NCBI GenBank assembly: GCA_016550405.1
Contig: JABXGX010000309.1
Span: 1-16,843, forward strand
Direction: 5' to 3'
Length of the DNA: 16,843 nucleotides
Source: an archaeon
GTDB taxonomy: Archaea > Asgardarchaeota > Hermodarchaeia > Hermodarchaeales > Hermodarchaeaceae
A program made the translations under genes and the position numbers. Below are positions 1-6,593 of this stretch, piece by piece. How positions within the stretch are numbered: the stretch's first letter is position 1; each line of letters begins with the position of its first letter. Below the pieces are notes generated by a model. That model was not told the DNA's origin, did not search any database, and worked only from the letters and a program-made list of their open reading frames with translations.

Positions 1-677
1 ATGACACCCCAAGCATCTCCTACTCCCAGATTCTTGCCCGTGTAAATATTTCCAGTGGCAAACTCAATTTTCACTTACAAAAACTTGAACCCTTCCTCGC
101 CCAAGTCGATGGGCAATACCAGATTTCAAATGAGGGACTGAAACTCTACCGCACCTGGAAAATGCTAGAAAGACGAGTAAGTGGAACAGAAGTCACAACA
201 ACCAGCATCCCAGGAAAATTTGTTGGACGAAGGACTTTAGCATTTATTATCGATGTAATCCTCATTCTTTCACTACTGTTTATTGCCGCGGATTTTGCCT
301 CCGCATTCACGATGGTTCCCGCCTGGTGGTTGGGTGGAATTCCTGTTCCACTATTTGTGACGCGAATCGTTGATATGTTCCTAGCCTATCCAGATTTGAC
401 CGTAGTCCTAATTCGAGCATTCATCCTAGCCATCCTGTGGATGTACTTCACACTCCTAGAAGGATACCGAGGACAATCCCTAGGCAAAATGATTCTTGGG
501 ATTCGAATTGTTGACGTCAGTGGAGCACGCATTGCCCAACAACCGGCAGCAGTCCGTGCCCTTACAAAGGTTCTCATTCTACCCATCGATATCCTTGTCG
601 GGCTAATCAAATCCCGAAGAACTGGATTCCTTCGGTTCTTTGGTCAATACACTCGGAGCTGGGTAGTTCGGAACTAG
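1..677 (+). CDS. Winged helix-turn-helix / RDD membrane protein fusion (5' partial)
   Basis: The reading frame is open from base 3, well upstream of the first ATG at 162, so the start lies outside the window; 224 residues are visible. Residues 1-53 (before that ATG) look like a winged-helix DNA-binding domain: a recognition-helix stretch ISSGKLNFHLQKLEPF followed by a wing ending in ISNEGLKLY. From about residue 75 the protein matches the RDD family: GRRTLAFIIDVILI opening a first membrane helix, further helices near residues 105-125 and 140-160, then the cytoplasmic LGKMILGIRIVD motif and an R-x-L-x-K/P-x-D region. A membrane-bound transcription factor is therefore inferred, in which the RDD part senses or transports something and the HTH binds DNA. 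Annotating only from ATG 162 would lose the HTH. RDD function is generally poorly known. The gene ends about 160 bp before the surface-protein gene. Confidence 0.8.
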   Translation, partial: DTPSISYSQILARVNISSGKLNFHLQKLEPFLAQVDGQYQISNEGLKLYRTWKMLERRVSGTEVTTTSIPGKFVGRRTLAFIIDVILILSLLFIAADFASAFTMVPAWWLGGIPVPLFVTRIVDMFLAYPDLTVVLIRAFILAILWMYFTLLEGYRGQSLGKMILGIRIVDVSGARIAQQPAAVRALTKVLILPIDILVGLIKSRRTGFLRFFGQYTRSWVVRN

Positions 678-760
678 CATGAAGCAGTCTGAGGTCGTTT
701 CTCTAAGAAAACCTTAGTTAACCGCAGTTTTCTAGATGGAAAACTAAACTTATCAGCTTC

Positions 761-770
761 TTTAAATTCG
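761..770 (+). promoter_or_regulatory. Possible TATA box for the surface-protein gene
   Basis: An AT-rich element, TTTAAATTC, lies 66-75 nt upstream of ATG 836. A transcript starting about 25 nt downstream would have a leader of roughly 45 nt. The BRE region before it is not convincing, so this is a weak call. The rest of the 678-835 gap shows nothing else clear beyond a single GTTAAC near 717-722. Confidence 0.25.
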
Positions 771-835
771 TCTTTTGAGAGGGGAAGCTAACGAGTAAAC
801 ACTTGCCGATAACGGTAAAGGTGTGCTTTACATTG

Positions 836-2233
836 ATGAATAAAATGAAAATCCTTCCAATAATGGCTCTAGCGCTTGCGTTTGCGGTTGTTTTTGCCCC
901 AATGACGGCCATGGCTCTCCCGCCCGAAACCTACGTACCTGGAAGCGAAGCCTTGATCTTCGACCACACGTTCGCAGAAGTGGGTGGCTGGACCAAAGAG
1001 GTCAACATAACCGACAGTGATACAGGGAATCATGTGGAGTTGATTATGCATCATGTCAACTATGATGGTACTGGCGCCTTTGAAGCAGCACTACTCGCCG
1101 TAGGCGATGTCTATCTTGCTGAAAATGATACGCACTCTACATTTCCGTACCAGCTCTTTGGGATGCACTTTACAACTCCCACAGGGCATGAAATCTTCAC
1201 TGGTGCTGTGTTTGCCTTCATGTTTGCCTTCAACGACACTGGTGCAGGTGATCATCACAGTAACAATGTTCGTGATGCTGATGAAGACTTTTGGTTCGTC
1301 ATCCCTTATGGCTGGGATGGTGGCAACCGAACAGCAACACCCGAAGTTTCTGCGATTACCATGGACGACAGTACGCCTGGTGAATACCGGTTTGGTGTCA
1401 CCTATGAGAACCTCTATGCGCGAATCGTTGATCGAGGAAACTTACTAGGATTCGTCATTACTCTTGGACTTCCACTCTTTGAAGTGCAAATCAGTGAATT
1501 AACCTTCGAATATGTGGTCACCGTTGATGAAGACACCGGTGAAATCACAGCTGAAACCTACTATACCATTGGACAAGTTCAAGCCTTATACGCACTCGGG
1601 CAGTCCATAGACATAGCCGATGTACACGATGCGTTTGAAAACGTCACCGTTGGTGCCGCCCACTTCATTAGTGCATGGGGTTCGAATTACTATACTGACA
1701 CTGGCTCAACAACCCCAGCTCCCGCAGCAGACTGGCAATATGCCAATATCACCACAGACGCAGCAGGTCATCAACGTGCATTCGCCGTTGGTGTCCGTGG
1801 AACCTATGATCTTCTCAACGAATCTGATGGCAACGCAGTGATTAGCTCAGATAACCCAGCTTACAGTTGGATAATGACACCAATCCTTTCTGACTTACTT
1901 CTAGTGGCTTGGCAATTTCCATTTTCCGCTGACCTTCTCTCACTTTGGGCATATGCTGTCGCAAGTCCAACACTACAAGCATTATATGACGGCCCACGTG
2001 ACCTCTACAACCATGCAAATTCGGCTTTCAATAAAATTGCATTCTGGTATGCGATTAGCTTCCCCCAGTTTGGTGGTTATCGTGTTGTTCACGATCCTGT
2101 CTACACTGCTTATTCCAATATTGGTCAAGCAGCCCCACCTGGAATCCCTGGATTCCCATGGGAAGCCATTCTCATTGGTGCCGTCACTTGTTTGGTAGCC
2201 GTCTTTGTAGTCCGGCGTCGCAAGAAGGCATAG
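836..2233 (+). CDS. Secreted, C-terminally membrane-anchored surface protein of unknown function
   Basis: The start is taken as ATG 836 (or ATG 845), because it begins directly with a signal peptide; an in-frame TTG at 803 would only add a non-signal extension. The product is about 465 aa. The N-terminus has basic residues (MNKMK), a hydrophobic core (ILPIMALALAFAVVFAP) and a likely cleavage after AMA. The long extracellular part is acidic and rich in Asn, Thr, Asp, Gly and aromatic residues, with several N-glycosylation sequons (NIT, NDT, NRT, NVT, NES) and a VDEDTGEI segment. The C-terminus has a Pro/Gly motif (PPGIPGFPWE), one hydrophobic helix and a basic RRRKKA tail, so it should sit on the outer face with its tail inside. 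I do not recognise the extracellular fold. Monocistronic: a terminator follows and the next gene appears to have its own promoter. Confidence 0.85.
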   Translation: MNKMKILPIMALALAFAVVFAPMTAMALPPETYVPGSEALIFDHTFAEVGGWTKEVNITDSDTGNHVELIMHHVNYDGTGAFEAALLAVGDVYLAENDTHSTFPYQLFGMHFTTPTGHEIFTGAVFAFMFAFNDTGAGDHHSNNVRDADEDFWFVIPYGWDGGNRTATPEVSAITMDDSTPGEYRFGVTYENLYARIVDRGNLLGFVITLGLPLFEVQISELTFEYVVTVDEDTGEITAETYYTIGQVQALYALGQSIDIADVHDAFENVTVGAAHFISAWGSNYYTDTGSTTPAPAADWQYANITTDAAGHQRAFAVGVRGTYDLLNESDGNAVISSDNPAYSWIMTPILSDLLLVAWQFPFSADLLSLWAYAVASPTLQALYDGPRDLYNHANSAFNKIAFWYAISFPQFGGYRVVHDPVYTAYSNIGQAAPPGIPGFPWEAILIGAVTCLVAVFVVRRRKKA

Positions 2234-2262
2234 ATCCCTGGTTGGAGACCACTCCTTCCTGA

Positions 2263-2306
2263 ATCCGCCCGTCTCATATAGCCGGGCGGATCTTCTCTCC
2301 TTTTTT
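2263..2306 (+). terminator. Hairpin plus T-tract terminator
   Basis: A perfect 9-bp stem (ATCCGCCCG at 2263-2271 pairing with CGGGCGGAT at 2283-2291) with an 11-nt loop is followed by a pyrimidine tract ending in TTTTTT (2301-2306). It sits 30 nt after the surface-protein stop. It resembles a bacterial intrinsic terminator; archaeal termination usually needs only the U-tract, so the stem may instead protect the 3' end. Confidence 0.7.
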
Positions 2307-2365
2307 GATTTCATCTGAATGAGTGGGAATGATGTTGTTCGAGTACATTGGGAAGATGGAATTGG

Positions 2366-2395
2366 TTAAAAGCCTGAAAAGTTAACAGTGTTAAC
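2366..2395 (+). promoter_or_regulatory. Ferredoxin promoter with perfect 15-bp palindrome, probably leaderless
   Basis: GTTAACAGTGTTAAC (2381-2395) is a perfect palindrome with 7-bp arms around one G, and it touches the ATG at 2396. A TATA-like TTAAAAG at 2366-2372 would place the transcription start about at the ATG. No Shine-Dalgarno is present, so the mRNA is probably leaderless and the palindrome would cover the transcription start, a typical repressor position. The core TTAAC-N3-GTTAA recurs upstream of the ferritin gene. Confidence 0.5.
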
Positions 2396-3103
2396 ATGCC
2401 TGTCCGTGAAATCATCGAAATTGACGAAGAGAAGTGCACTGGTTGTGGCGAATGTATTCCAAATTGTGCTGAAGGAGCCTTACAAATCCTTAATGGGAAA
2501 GCTAAGCTCATCCGAGATGATTTATGTGATGGCCTCGGGGCCTGTTTGGGCCATTGTCCCGAAGGCGCACTCAAAATTATCCACCGGGAAGCACCAGAGT
2601 TTGATGAAGAAGCAGTAGAGGAGCATCGAGGAAAAACCGAGGTATCTGAAGAGATATCCTGTGATGTGAAAGTTGACGGTTCTACTGTGGAAACCCTGTC
2701 TAAGATTAGTGGCGAAGTGGTACCTATTGGACAACGGCAGTGGCCGATTGCTTTACGGTTGGTTTCGGTGAGTGCTCCTTTTTTCGAAAATGCAGATCTG
2801 TTGGTGGTTGCAGATTGCGTACCCTTTTCATACCCGCAATTTCAGCAGGAGTTTCTACAGGATAAAGTGCTAGTATATGGGTGTCCGAAATTTGATAATG
2901 CCCAATTTTATGTGGATAAACTCACCGAAATTTTCCGCACAAACTCGATTAGGAGCATTACCATGCTAAAGATGGAAGTTCCTTGTTGTTCAGGGTTACA
3001 ACGTATTGTCGAAATAGCAGTAAAGCAATCAGGAAAAAGTATCCCAGTTGAAAACATCACGATTGCATTACAAGGTAACAAAAAACCAGCATTAAGCCGT
3101 TAG
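2396..3103 (+). CDS. Ferredoxin-domain iron-sulfur protein with cysteine-rich C-terminal domain
   Basis: 235 aa, cytoplasmic, an inferred electron carrier. Residues 5-62 form a two-cluster ferredoxin domain. Cluster I has the full C-x2-C-x2-C-x3-C set (C14, C17, C20, C24). The second site reads C44-x5-C50-x3-C54, with Leu at the usual second cysteine, so it could hold a 3Fe-4S cluster or a 4Fe-4S cluster with another ligand. An acidic linker (about 65-110) leads to a C-terminal domain starting at RQWPIALRLV, with C141 (ADCVPF), C163 (GCPKF) and C197-C198 (VPCCSG), which could bind another cluster or metal. This arrangement matches a family of ferredoxin-like proteins of anaerobes whose partner is, as far as I know, undefined. 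ATG 2396 abuts a palindrome and lacks a Shine-Dalgarno. It converges on the peroxiredoxin gene with a 4-nt stop overlap. Confidence 0.85.
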   Translation: MPVREIIEIDEEKCTGCGECIPNCAEGALQILNGKAKLIRDDLCDGLGACLGHCPEGALKIIHREAPEFDEEAVEEHRGKTEVSEEISCDVKVDGSTVETLSKISGEVVPIGQRQWPIALRLVSVSAPFFENADLLVVADCVPFSYPQFQQEFLQDKVLVYGCPKFDNAQFYVDKLTEIFRTNSIRSITMLKMEVPCCSGLQRIVEIAVKQSGKSIPVENITIALQGNKKPALSR

Positions 3104-3597
3104 CTTGCAGGTTGGGTGCGTCCAATATCATCAACTGCGTGCTGGATTTCCCCATACGGAGGTTCAACTGCTGGATTATCAGTAACCCACATCCAGCGAA
3201 TGAATCCTTCAGGGCTGATCACGAACACCGCTCGTTTTGCTGCAATGTAATCCTTCAGGTTCCCTAATCCCTCTTGTACGACATCATAGGCCTTGATGGC
3301 GATACGGTTATAATCACTAAGAAGCGGAAACATTAGACGATTCTGTTCTGCAAAGGCTTTGTTTGTAAAGGGATCATTCACACTGATCGCGAGCACCTGT
3401 GCATTGACCGATTCGAAGTTTGCTAGGCTATCACGAAAATGGCATAACTCTTTGGTGCACACAGCAGTAAATGCGCCCGGAAAGAAGGCAAGCACAACGG
3501 TTTGGCCTTTGAATTCTTTTAGGGTGCGAGATTTGAGTTCAGTGTCGTAGAGTTTGATTGGAGGAGCTGATTGACCAATTTGTAATCGTGTTGACAA
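3100..3597 (-). CDS. Peroxiredoxin, PrxQ/BCP-like
   Basis: 165 aa, cytoplasmic thiol peroxidase reducing H2O2 or organic hydroperoxides. The thioredoxin-like fold is recognisable: a strand VVLAFFPGAFT, then the peroxidatic Cys C47 in PGAFTAVC with T44 of the T-x2-C catalytic motif. C52 lies five residues on (CTKELC), the C-x4-C spacing of PrxQ/BCP proteins that form an intramolecular disulfide. Later blocks include LAISVNDPF, FPLLSDYN, RAVFVISPEGFIRWMWV and a C-terminal helix. The start is TTG 3597, preceded by GAGGA (8 nt upstream); the nearby ATG is out of frame. Its electron donor is not encoded here; a thioredoxin-like protein or the convergent ferredoxin are possibilities. AhpE-type is an alternative label. 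Confidence 0.9.
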   Translation of the reverse strand: MSTRLQIGQSAPPIKLYDTELKSRTLKEFKGQTVVLAFFPGAFTAVCTKELCHFRDSLANFESVNAQVLAISVNDPFTNKAFAEQNRLMFPLLSDYNRIAIKAYDVVQEGLGNLKDYIAAKRAVFVISPEGFIRWMWVTDNPAVEPPYGEIQHAVDDIGRTQPAS

Positions 3598-3657
3598 GAT
3601 CCATTCCTCGTGGTTACTGTTATTGAGTGTGTTTTGTCATAAGCCTTTGCCTAAGGT

Positions 3658-3667
3658 GATTATTTAG
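3658..3667 (-). promoter_or_regulatory. Possible TATA box for the peroxiredoxin gene
   Basis: Read on the minus strand this is CTAAATAATC, about 60 nt upstream of TTG 3597, giving a leader of roughly 35-40 nt. It is placed by sequence and spacing only. Confidence 0.3.
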
Positions 3668-3702
3668 CCTCATATTCATTTTCACCTTCGCGGCCTCGGT
3701 TC

Positions 3703-3737
3703 AGGAAGTTGCATAACCCGGGTTGAAAACCCTTCCT
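3703..3737. promoter_or_regulatory. Nested inverted repeats between divergent peroxiredoxin and pncB promoters
   Basis: AGGAAG (3703-3708) pairs with CTTCCT (3732-3737). Inside lies the perfect 10-bp palindrome AACCCGGGTT (3715-3724), which overlaps a second repeat GGGTT-GAA-AACCC (3720-3732). The block sits just upstream of the candidate pncB TATA element, so it is more likely an operator than an RNA leader structure. No regulator is assigned. Confidence 0.35.
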
Positions 3738-3743
3738 AAAGCC

Positions 3744-3784
3744 TTATAGTACTCCAACCCTGCTTTAAGTGGGAACTTGGAGGT
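3744..3784 (+). promoter_or_regulatory. pncB promoter (TATA-like) and Shine-Dalgarno that fixes the start
   Basis: TTATAGTA at 3744-3751 is TATA-like and would start transcription around 3770. GGAGGT at 3779-3784 is a strong Shine-Dalgarno 7 nt before ATG 3792. Because it overlaps the upstream in-frame TTG at 3777, that TTG is not the start. Confidence 0.55.
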
Positions 3785-3791
3785 CAATGGT

Positions 3792-5180
3792 ATGCCACCA
3801 CCAAAACTTGGACTCGTGAACCCCAATGAACTAGCCCTCTTCTTAGATTATTACGAACTCACCAGTACCAAAACTGATTTTGATTACCAAAACGATGCCG
3901 TAATAACCCAAGAATATTTTGTGCGAGCCCTGCCTTTTGGAAGTTATTTGATTGCCACGGGATTAGAGCAAGTCATCGCGTACATCTTGAAACTGCGATT
4001 CGAAGAGAAAGACCTAGGATGGCTAGAAGCAACTTCAGGGCCAGACTTTCGCAATGGCTTTTTAGATTTTCTGATGAATTTCCGATTCAGTGGAGACATC
4101 TATGCAGTTCCAGAAGGAACCATCGTGTTTCCCAATGAACCAATAATCAATGTAACTGGACCCACTATTGAAGTCCAACTCATCGAGACCTATTTATTAA
4201 ACATCATGAATTTCCAATCCCTGGTGGCCACCAAGACTGCACGGATGGTAGATATCGCCGGAGAACGCACTGTAGTGGACTTTGGTGCACGCCGCGCTCA
4301 TGGTCGGGATGCAGCAATATTAGCAGCACGGGCCGCTTATCTTGCGGGCGCAACAGGCACCTCCCTTGTGCTAGCTGGAAAGATGTGGGATATCCCTTAC
4401 ATTGGAACTATGCCTCATGCCTTCATCCAGAACCGTCCAAACGAGCTCCAAGCTTTTCGTGAATATTCCACCTCCTTTCCGCATAATACAATTCTTTTGG
4501 TTGACACCTATGATACTCTCGAGGGAATCCGTAATGCCATTACTGTGGGGAAAGAACTACATGAACAAGGATATCGTCTCGCCGGCATTCGCTTAGATAG
4601 TGGTGATCTCAACAATCTCAGTATTCAGGCCCGGCAACTCTTGGACGAATCGGGATTTACGACAACCAAGATTTTTGTTAGTAGTGATCTCGATGAATAC
4701 CGAATCGAAGAGCTGATTCGGGCCAATGCCCCGATTGATGGATTTGGGGTTGGAACAAGACTCGTCACAGGAGCCAACTTCAACCCGATTACTCGTGAAG
4801 GAGGTGTCTCCGCCTTACAAGGAGTGTATAAACTCGTTGAACGGATTGGAAAAGATGGTCAACCTATTCCAAAGACCAAACTAAGTCCTAACAAAGTGCT
4901 TCTACCTTATAGGAAGCAAATTCATCGTCATTTCGATGAAAATGGATTATTCCACCGTGATACAATCTCTCGGTGGGAAGAGGAAATTTCGGATGGCAAA
5001 CCTCTCTTAGTTCCGATTATCCAAAACGGCACTCTCATCTATGACTTTCCACCACTGGAAGAAAGCCGACAATACTGTAAAACCCAACTTGGATTATTAC
5101 CTAAATCCTATCGGTTACTCACAGAAGCACCGATTTTTCCTGTTAAATTAAGCCCAGAGCTTGAGAAAGTAACGAGCTAG
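3792..5180 (+). CDS. pncB: Nicotinate phosphoribosyltransferase
   Basis: 462 aa. It converts nicotinate and PRPP (with ATP) to nicotinate mononucleotide in the Preiss-Handler NAD salvage route, in the cytoplasm. Visible family blocks: FLDYYELT near the N-terminus (18-24), the substrate loop TSGPDFRNGFLDFL (81-94), PNEPIINVTGP (114-124), the hallmark DFGARRAHGRD (163-173), GTMPHAF with H209 at the position of the histidine phosphorylated in this family, LVDTYDT (237-242) and the PRPP-pocket segment GIRLDSGDL (265-273). Length is normal for archaeal and bacterial enzymes. ATG 3792 is chosen over TTG 3777 because of the Shine-Dalgarno. It converges on a nicotinamidase-like gene that would supply its substrate. 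Confusion with NAMPT-type enzymes is unlikely given the DFGxRR block. Confidence 0.95.
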   Translation: MPPPKLGLVNPNELALFLDYYELTSTKTDFDYQNDAVITQEYFVRALPFGSYLIATGLEQVIAYILKLRFEEKDLGWLEATSGPDFRNGFLDFLMNFRFSGDIYAVPEGTIVFPNEPIINVTGPTIEVQLIETYLLNIMNFQSLVATKTARMVDIAGERTVVDFGARRAHGRDAAILAARAAYLAGATGTSLVLAGKMWDIPYIGTMPHAFIQNRPNELQAFREYSTSFPHNTILLVDTYDTLEGIRNAITVGKELHEQGYRLAGIRLDSGDLNNLSIQARQLLDESGFTTTKIFVSSDLDEYRIEELIRANAPIDGFGVGTRLVTGANFNPITREGGVSALQGVYKLVERIGKDGQPIPKTKLSPNKVLLPYRKQIHRHFDENGLFHRDTISRWEEEISDGKPLLVPIIQNGTLIYDFPPLEESRQYCKTQLGLLPKSYRLLTEAPIFPVKLSPELEKVTS

Positions 5181-5217
5181 AATATGGCGAATTGATCTCA
5201 ATCCGTGATGGGTGTCC

Positions 5218-5757
5218 TTATTTCTTCAGGCTTTTGAGAATTGATGATGCATCAGTGATTTTGGCACCATAATATTCCTTCAAATAGGCTAGTCCGGATT
5301 CATGGTCTTCTACAGTAAAGGAATCAACACCATCTTCTGGCACGACGATTTTGTAACCACGGAAGAAGGCATCTGCTGCGGTATGGCGAACACAGAGGTG
5401 AGTATGGAGTCCTGTGAGAATTACTGTATCGACTTTTCGACTTCGAAGGATAGAATCCAAGGGAGTTTCATAGAAGCTGCTATACACATGTTTCCCAATG
5501 GAAATATCCTTATCAGTGGGAGTCAATTCGGGGATGACTTCTGCCCCTTCGGTGCCTTCAATAGCATGCGCACCCCAACGACCCATTTCAAAATCTGTGT
5601 CAAGATGACTATCATTTACAAAGATGACAGGGACTTTGTGTTTATGAAACCCATCTATAAGCTCCCGAATGTGAGGAATAATGCGCTGAGCCCGGTCACA
5701 TTTGAGGGAGCCAGTGACGAAATCATTTAGCATATCAACGATGATTAGCGCTTTCAT
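5218..5757 (-). CDS. pncA: Nicotinamidase-type cysteine hydrolase (isochorismatase superfamily)
   Basis: 179 aa from ATG 5757; a TTG at 5766 would add three residues. No strong Shine-Dalgarno decides between them. The catalytic triad is D8 (IIVDML), K89 (GKHVYSSF) and C122 (HTHLCVRHTA), the last preceded by the cis-peptide region GLHTH. Likely metal ligands are D49 and H51 (NDSH) and H64 (WGAHAIEGTEGAE), which line up with the D-x-H and downstream His of archaeal nicotinamidases. The expected reaction is nicotinamide to nicotinate plus ammonia. The facing neighbour pncB uses nicotinate, which raises confidence; without it, 'cysteine hydrolase' would be the safe call because the superfamily includes other amidases. 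It is divergent from the ferritin gene over about 160 bp. Confidence 0.8.
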   Translation of the reverse strand: MKALIIVDMLNDFVTGSLKCDRAQRIIPHIRELIDGFHKHKVPVIFVNDSHLDTDFEMGRWGAHAIEGTEGAEVIPELTPTDKDISIGKHVYSSFYETPLDSILRSRKVDTVILTGLHTHLCVRHTAADAFFRGYKIVVPEDGVDSFTVEDHESGLAYLKEYYGAKITDASSILKSLKK

Positions 5758-5832
5758 TATACTCAACAGTGTAAAGATTCTATCTCGTTAAAAGAGTATT
5801 GAACTGGCGAAAAGCAGAGTTTTCCCGACACT

Positions 5833-5868
5833 CTTAACCATGTTAAGAAGTTCACTACAAATATAAAG
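5833..5868 (+). promoter_or_regulatory. Ferritin promoter: palindromic operator plus TATA box
   Basis: CTTAAC-CAT-GTTAAG (5833-5847) is a perfect inverted repeat, extended by one more T/A pair to 5832-5848. Eleven nt downstream is a textbook archaeal TATA box, AAATATAAAG (5859-5868), placing transcription start near 5890. The palindrome core TTAAC-N3-GTTAA matches the one at the ferredoxin gene. It also lies about 76 nt upstream of the divergent pncA-like gene and could act on both. Confidence 0.6.
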
Positions 5869-5918
5869 AGGAACCTGCAACGCATCCACTATCCTTACAT
5901 GTATGGAAGTGACGATGT

Positions 5919-6413
5919 ATGGAAATTAGTAAAGAACTTCAAGATGCAATAAATGATCAAGTTAACTTCGAACTTTATTCTGCTTACATCTATCTTTCCA
6001 TGGCAGCATATTTTGAATCCATTAACTTAAAAGGCATGGCCCATTGGATGAAACAGCAGGCTGTTGAAGAATACAAACACGCTATGCGGTTTTGGACCCA
6101 CATTTCCGATCGCGGAGGTCGAGTCATTCTTACTGAGATTAAAGGACCTGCCACAGAGTGGGATTCACCACTAGCTGCTTGGGAAAACGCCTATGAACAT
6201 GAAAAAATCGTTACCGAGCGAATTTTTAAAATCGGGAAATTAGCCGAAAAAATGGGAGACAAGTCAGCAATCCCCATGCTCAATTGGTTCTATGAAGAAC
6301 AAGTTGAAGAAGAAGAACAAACACAAGAAGTTGTTGTTTTGTTAAAAGAGATTGGAGATGCCAAAAGCGCATTATTCATGCTCGATAGCAGACTAGGTCA
6401 GCGAGGCAAGTAA
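5919..6413 (+). CDS. Non-heme ferritin
   Basis: 164 aa, expected to assemble into a 24-subunit shell that oxidises Fe(II) and stores it as a ferric mineral. Helix A begins at LQDAINDQVNFELYSAYIYLSMAAYF, with E18 as a ferroxidase ligand and Y25 nearby. Helix B is GMAHWMKQQAVEEYKHAMRF, giving the E-x2-H pair E51 and H54. Helix C is WENAYEHEKIVTERIF and helix D WFYEEQVEEEEQTQEVV, with acidic ligands. The family's typical motif EEYKHAMRFW is intact and the length is normal. No heme-binding Met typical of bacterioferritin is evident. ATG 5919 is preceded by GGAAGTGA at a suitable distance. The gene has its own TATA box and palindromic operator, consistent with iron- or redox-dependent control. Confidence 0.95.
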   Translation: MEISKELQDAINDQVNFELYSAYIYLSMAAYFESINLKGMAHWMKQQAVEEYKHAMRFWTHISDRGGRVILTEIKGPATEWDSPLAAWENAYEHEKIVTERIFKIGKLAEKMGDKSAIPMLNWFYEEQVEEEEQTQEVVVLLKEIGDAKSALFMLDSRLGQRGK

Positions 6414-6593
6414 GCAGGTTATTCAGACGTTTTTCACTATCTACAAAGTACCTCGCAGATGGGGGACAGCGTCCATCCATCTGCATCTCATTTTTCTTAC
6501 CCTTTCAAGACATTTCGAGCCTTATTCGAAAAAGATTTGAGCAAGGTTATAGAAGATTCATTTGGTTTTCACAATTGGAATGGGGAATTTTCT

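Noticed and set aside
1..45. ATG at base 1 as a gene start
   Set aside because: That frame stops after 14 codons; the real frame begins at base 3 and comes from upstream.
1107..1448. 113-residue frame within the surface-protein gene
   Set aside because: Out-of-frame shadow with no domain; the surrounding frame has a signal peptide and anchor.
5302..5730. 142-residue plus-strand frame opposite the nicotinamidase gene
   Set aside because: It is antisense to a gene with an intact catalytic triad, and its translation shows no recognisable domain.
2381..5848. SurR-type redox operator (GTT-N3-AAC)
   Set aside because: The palindromes here read AAC-N3-GTT, the opposite order, so they do not match the SurR consensus.
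6459..6593. N-terminal extension of the desulforedoxin to 88 residues from ATG 6459
   Set aside because: The extra residues do not resemble the family, and a GGGGA and TATA-like element support the shorter start. Expression from 6459 cannot be excluded.
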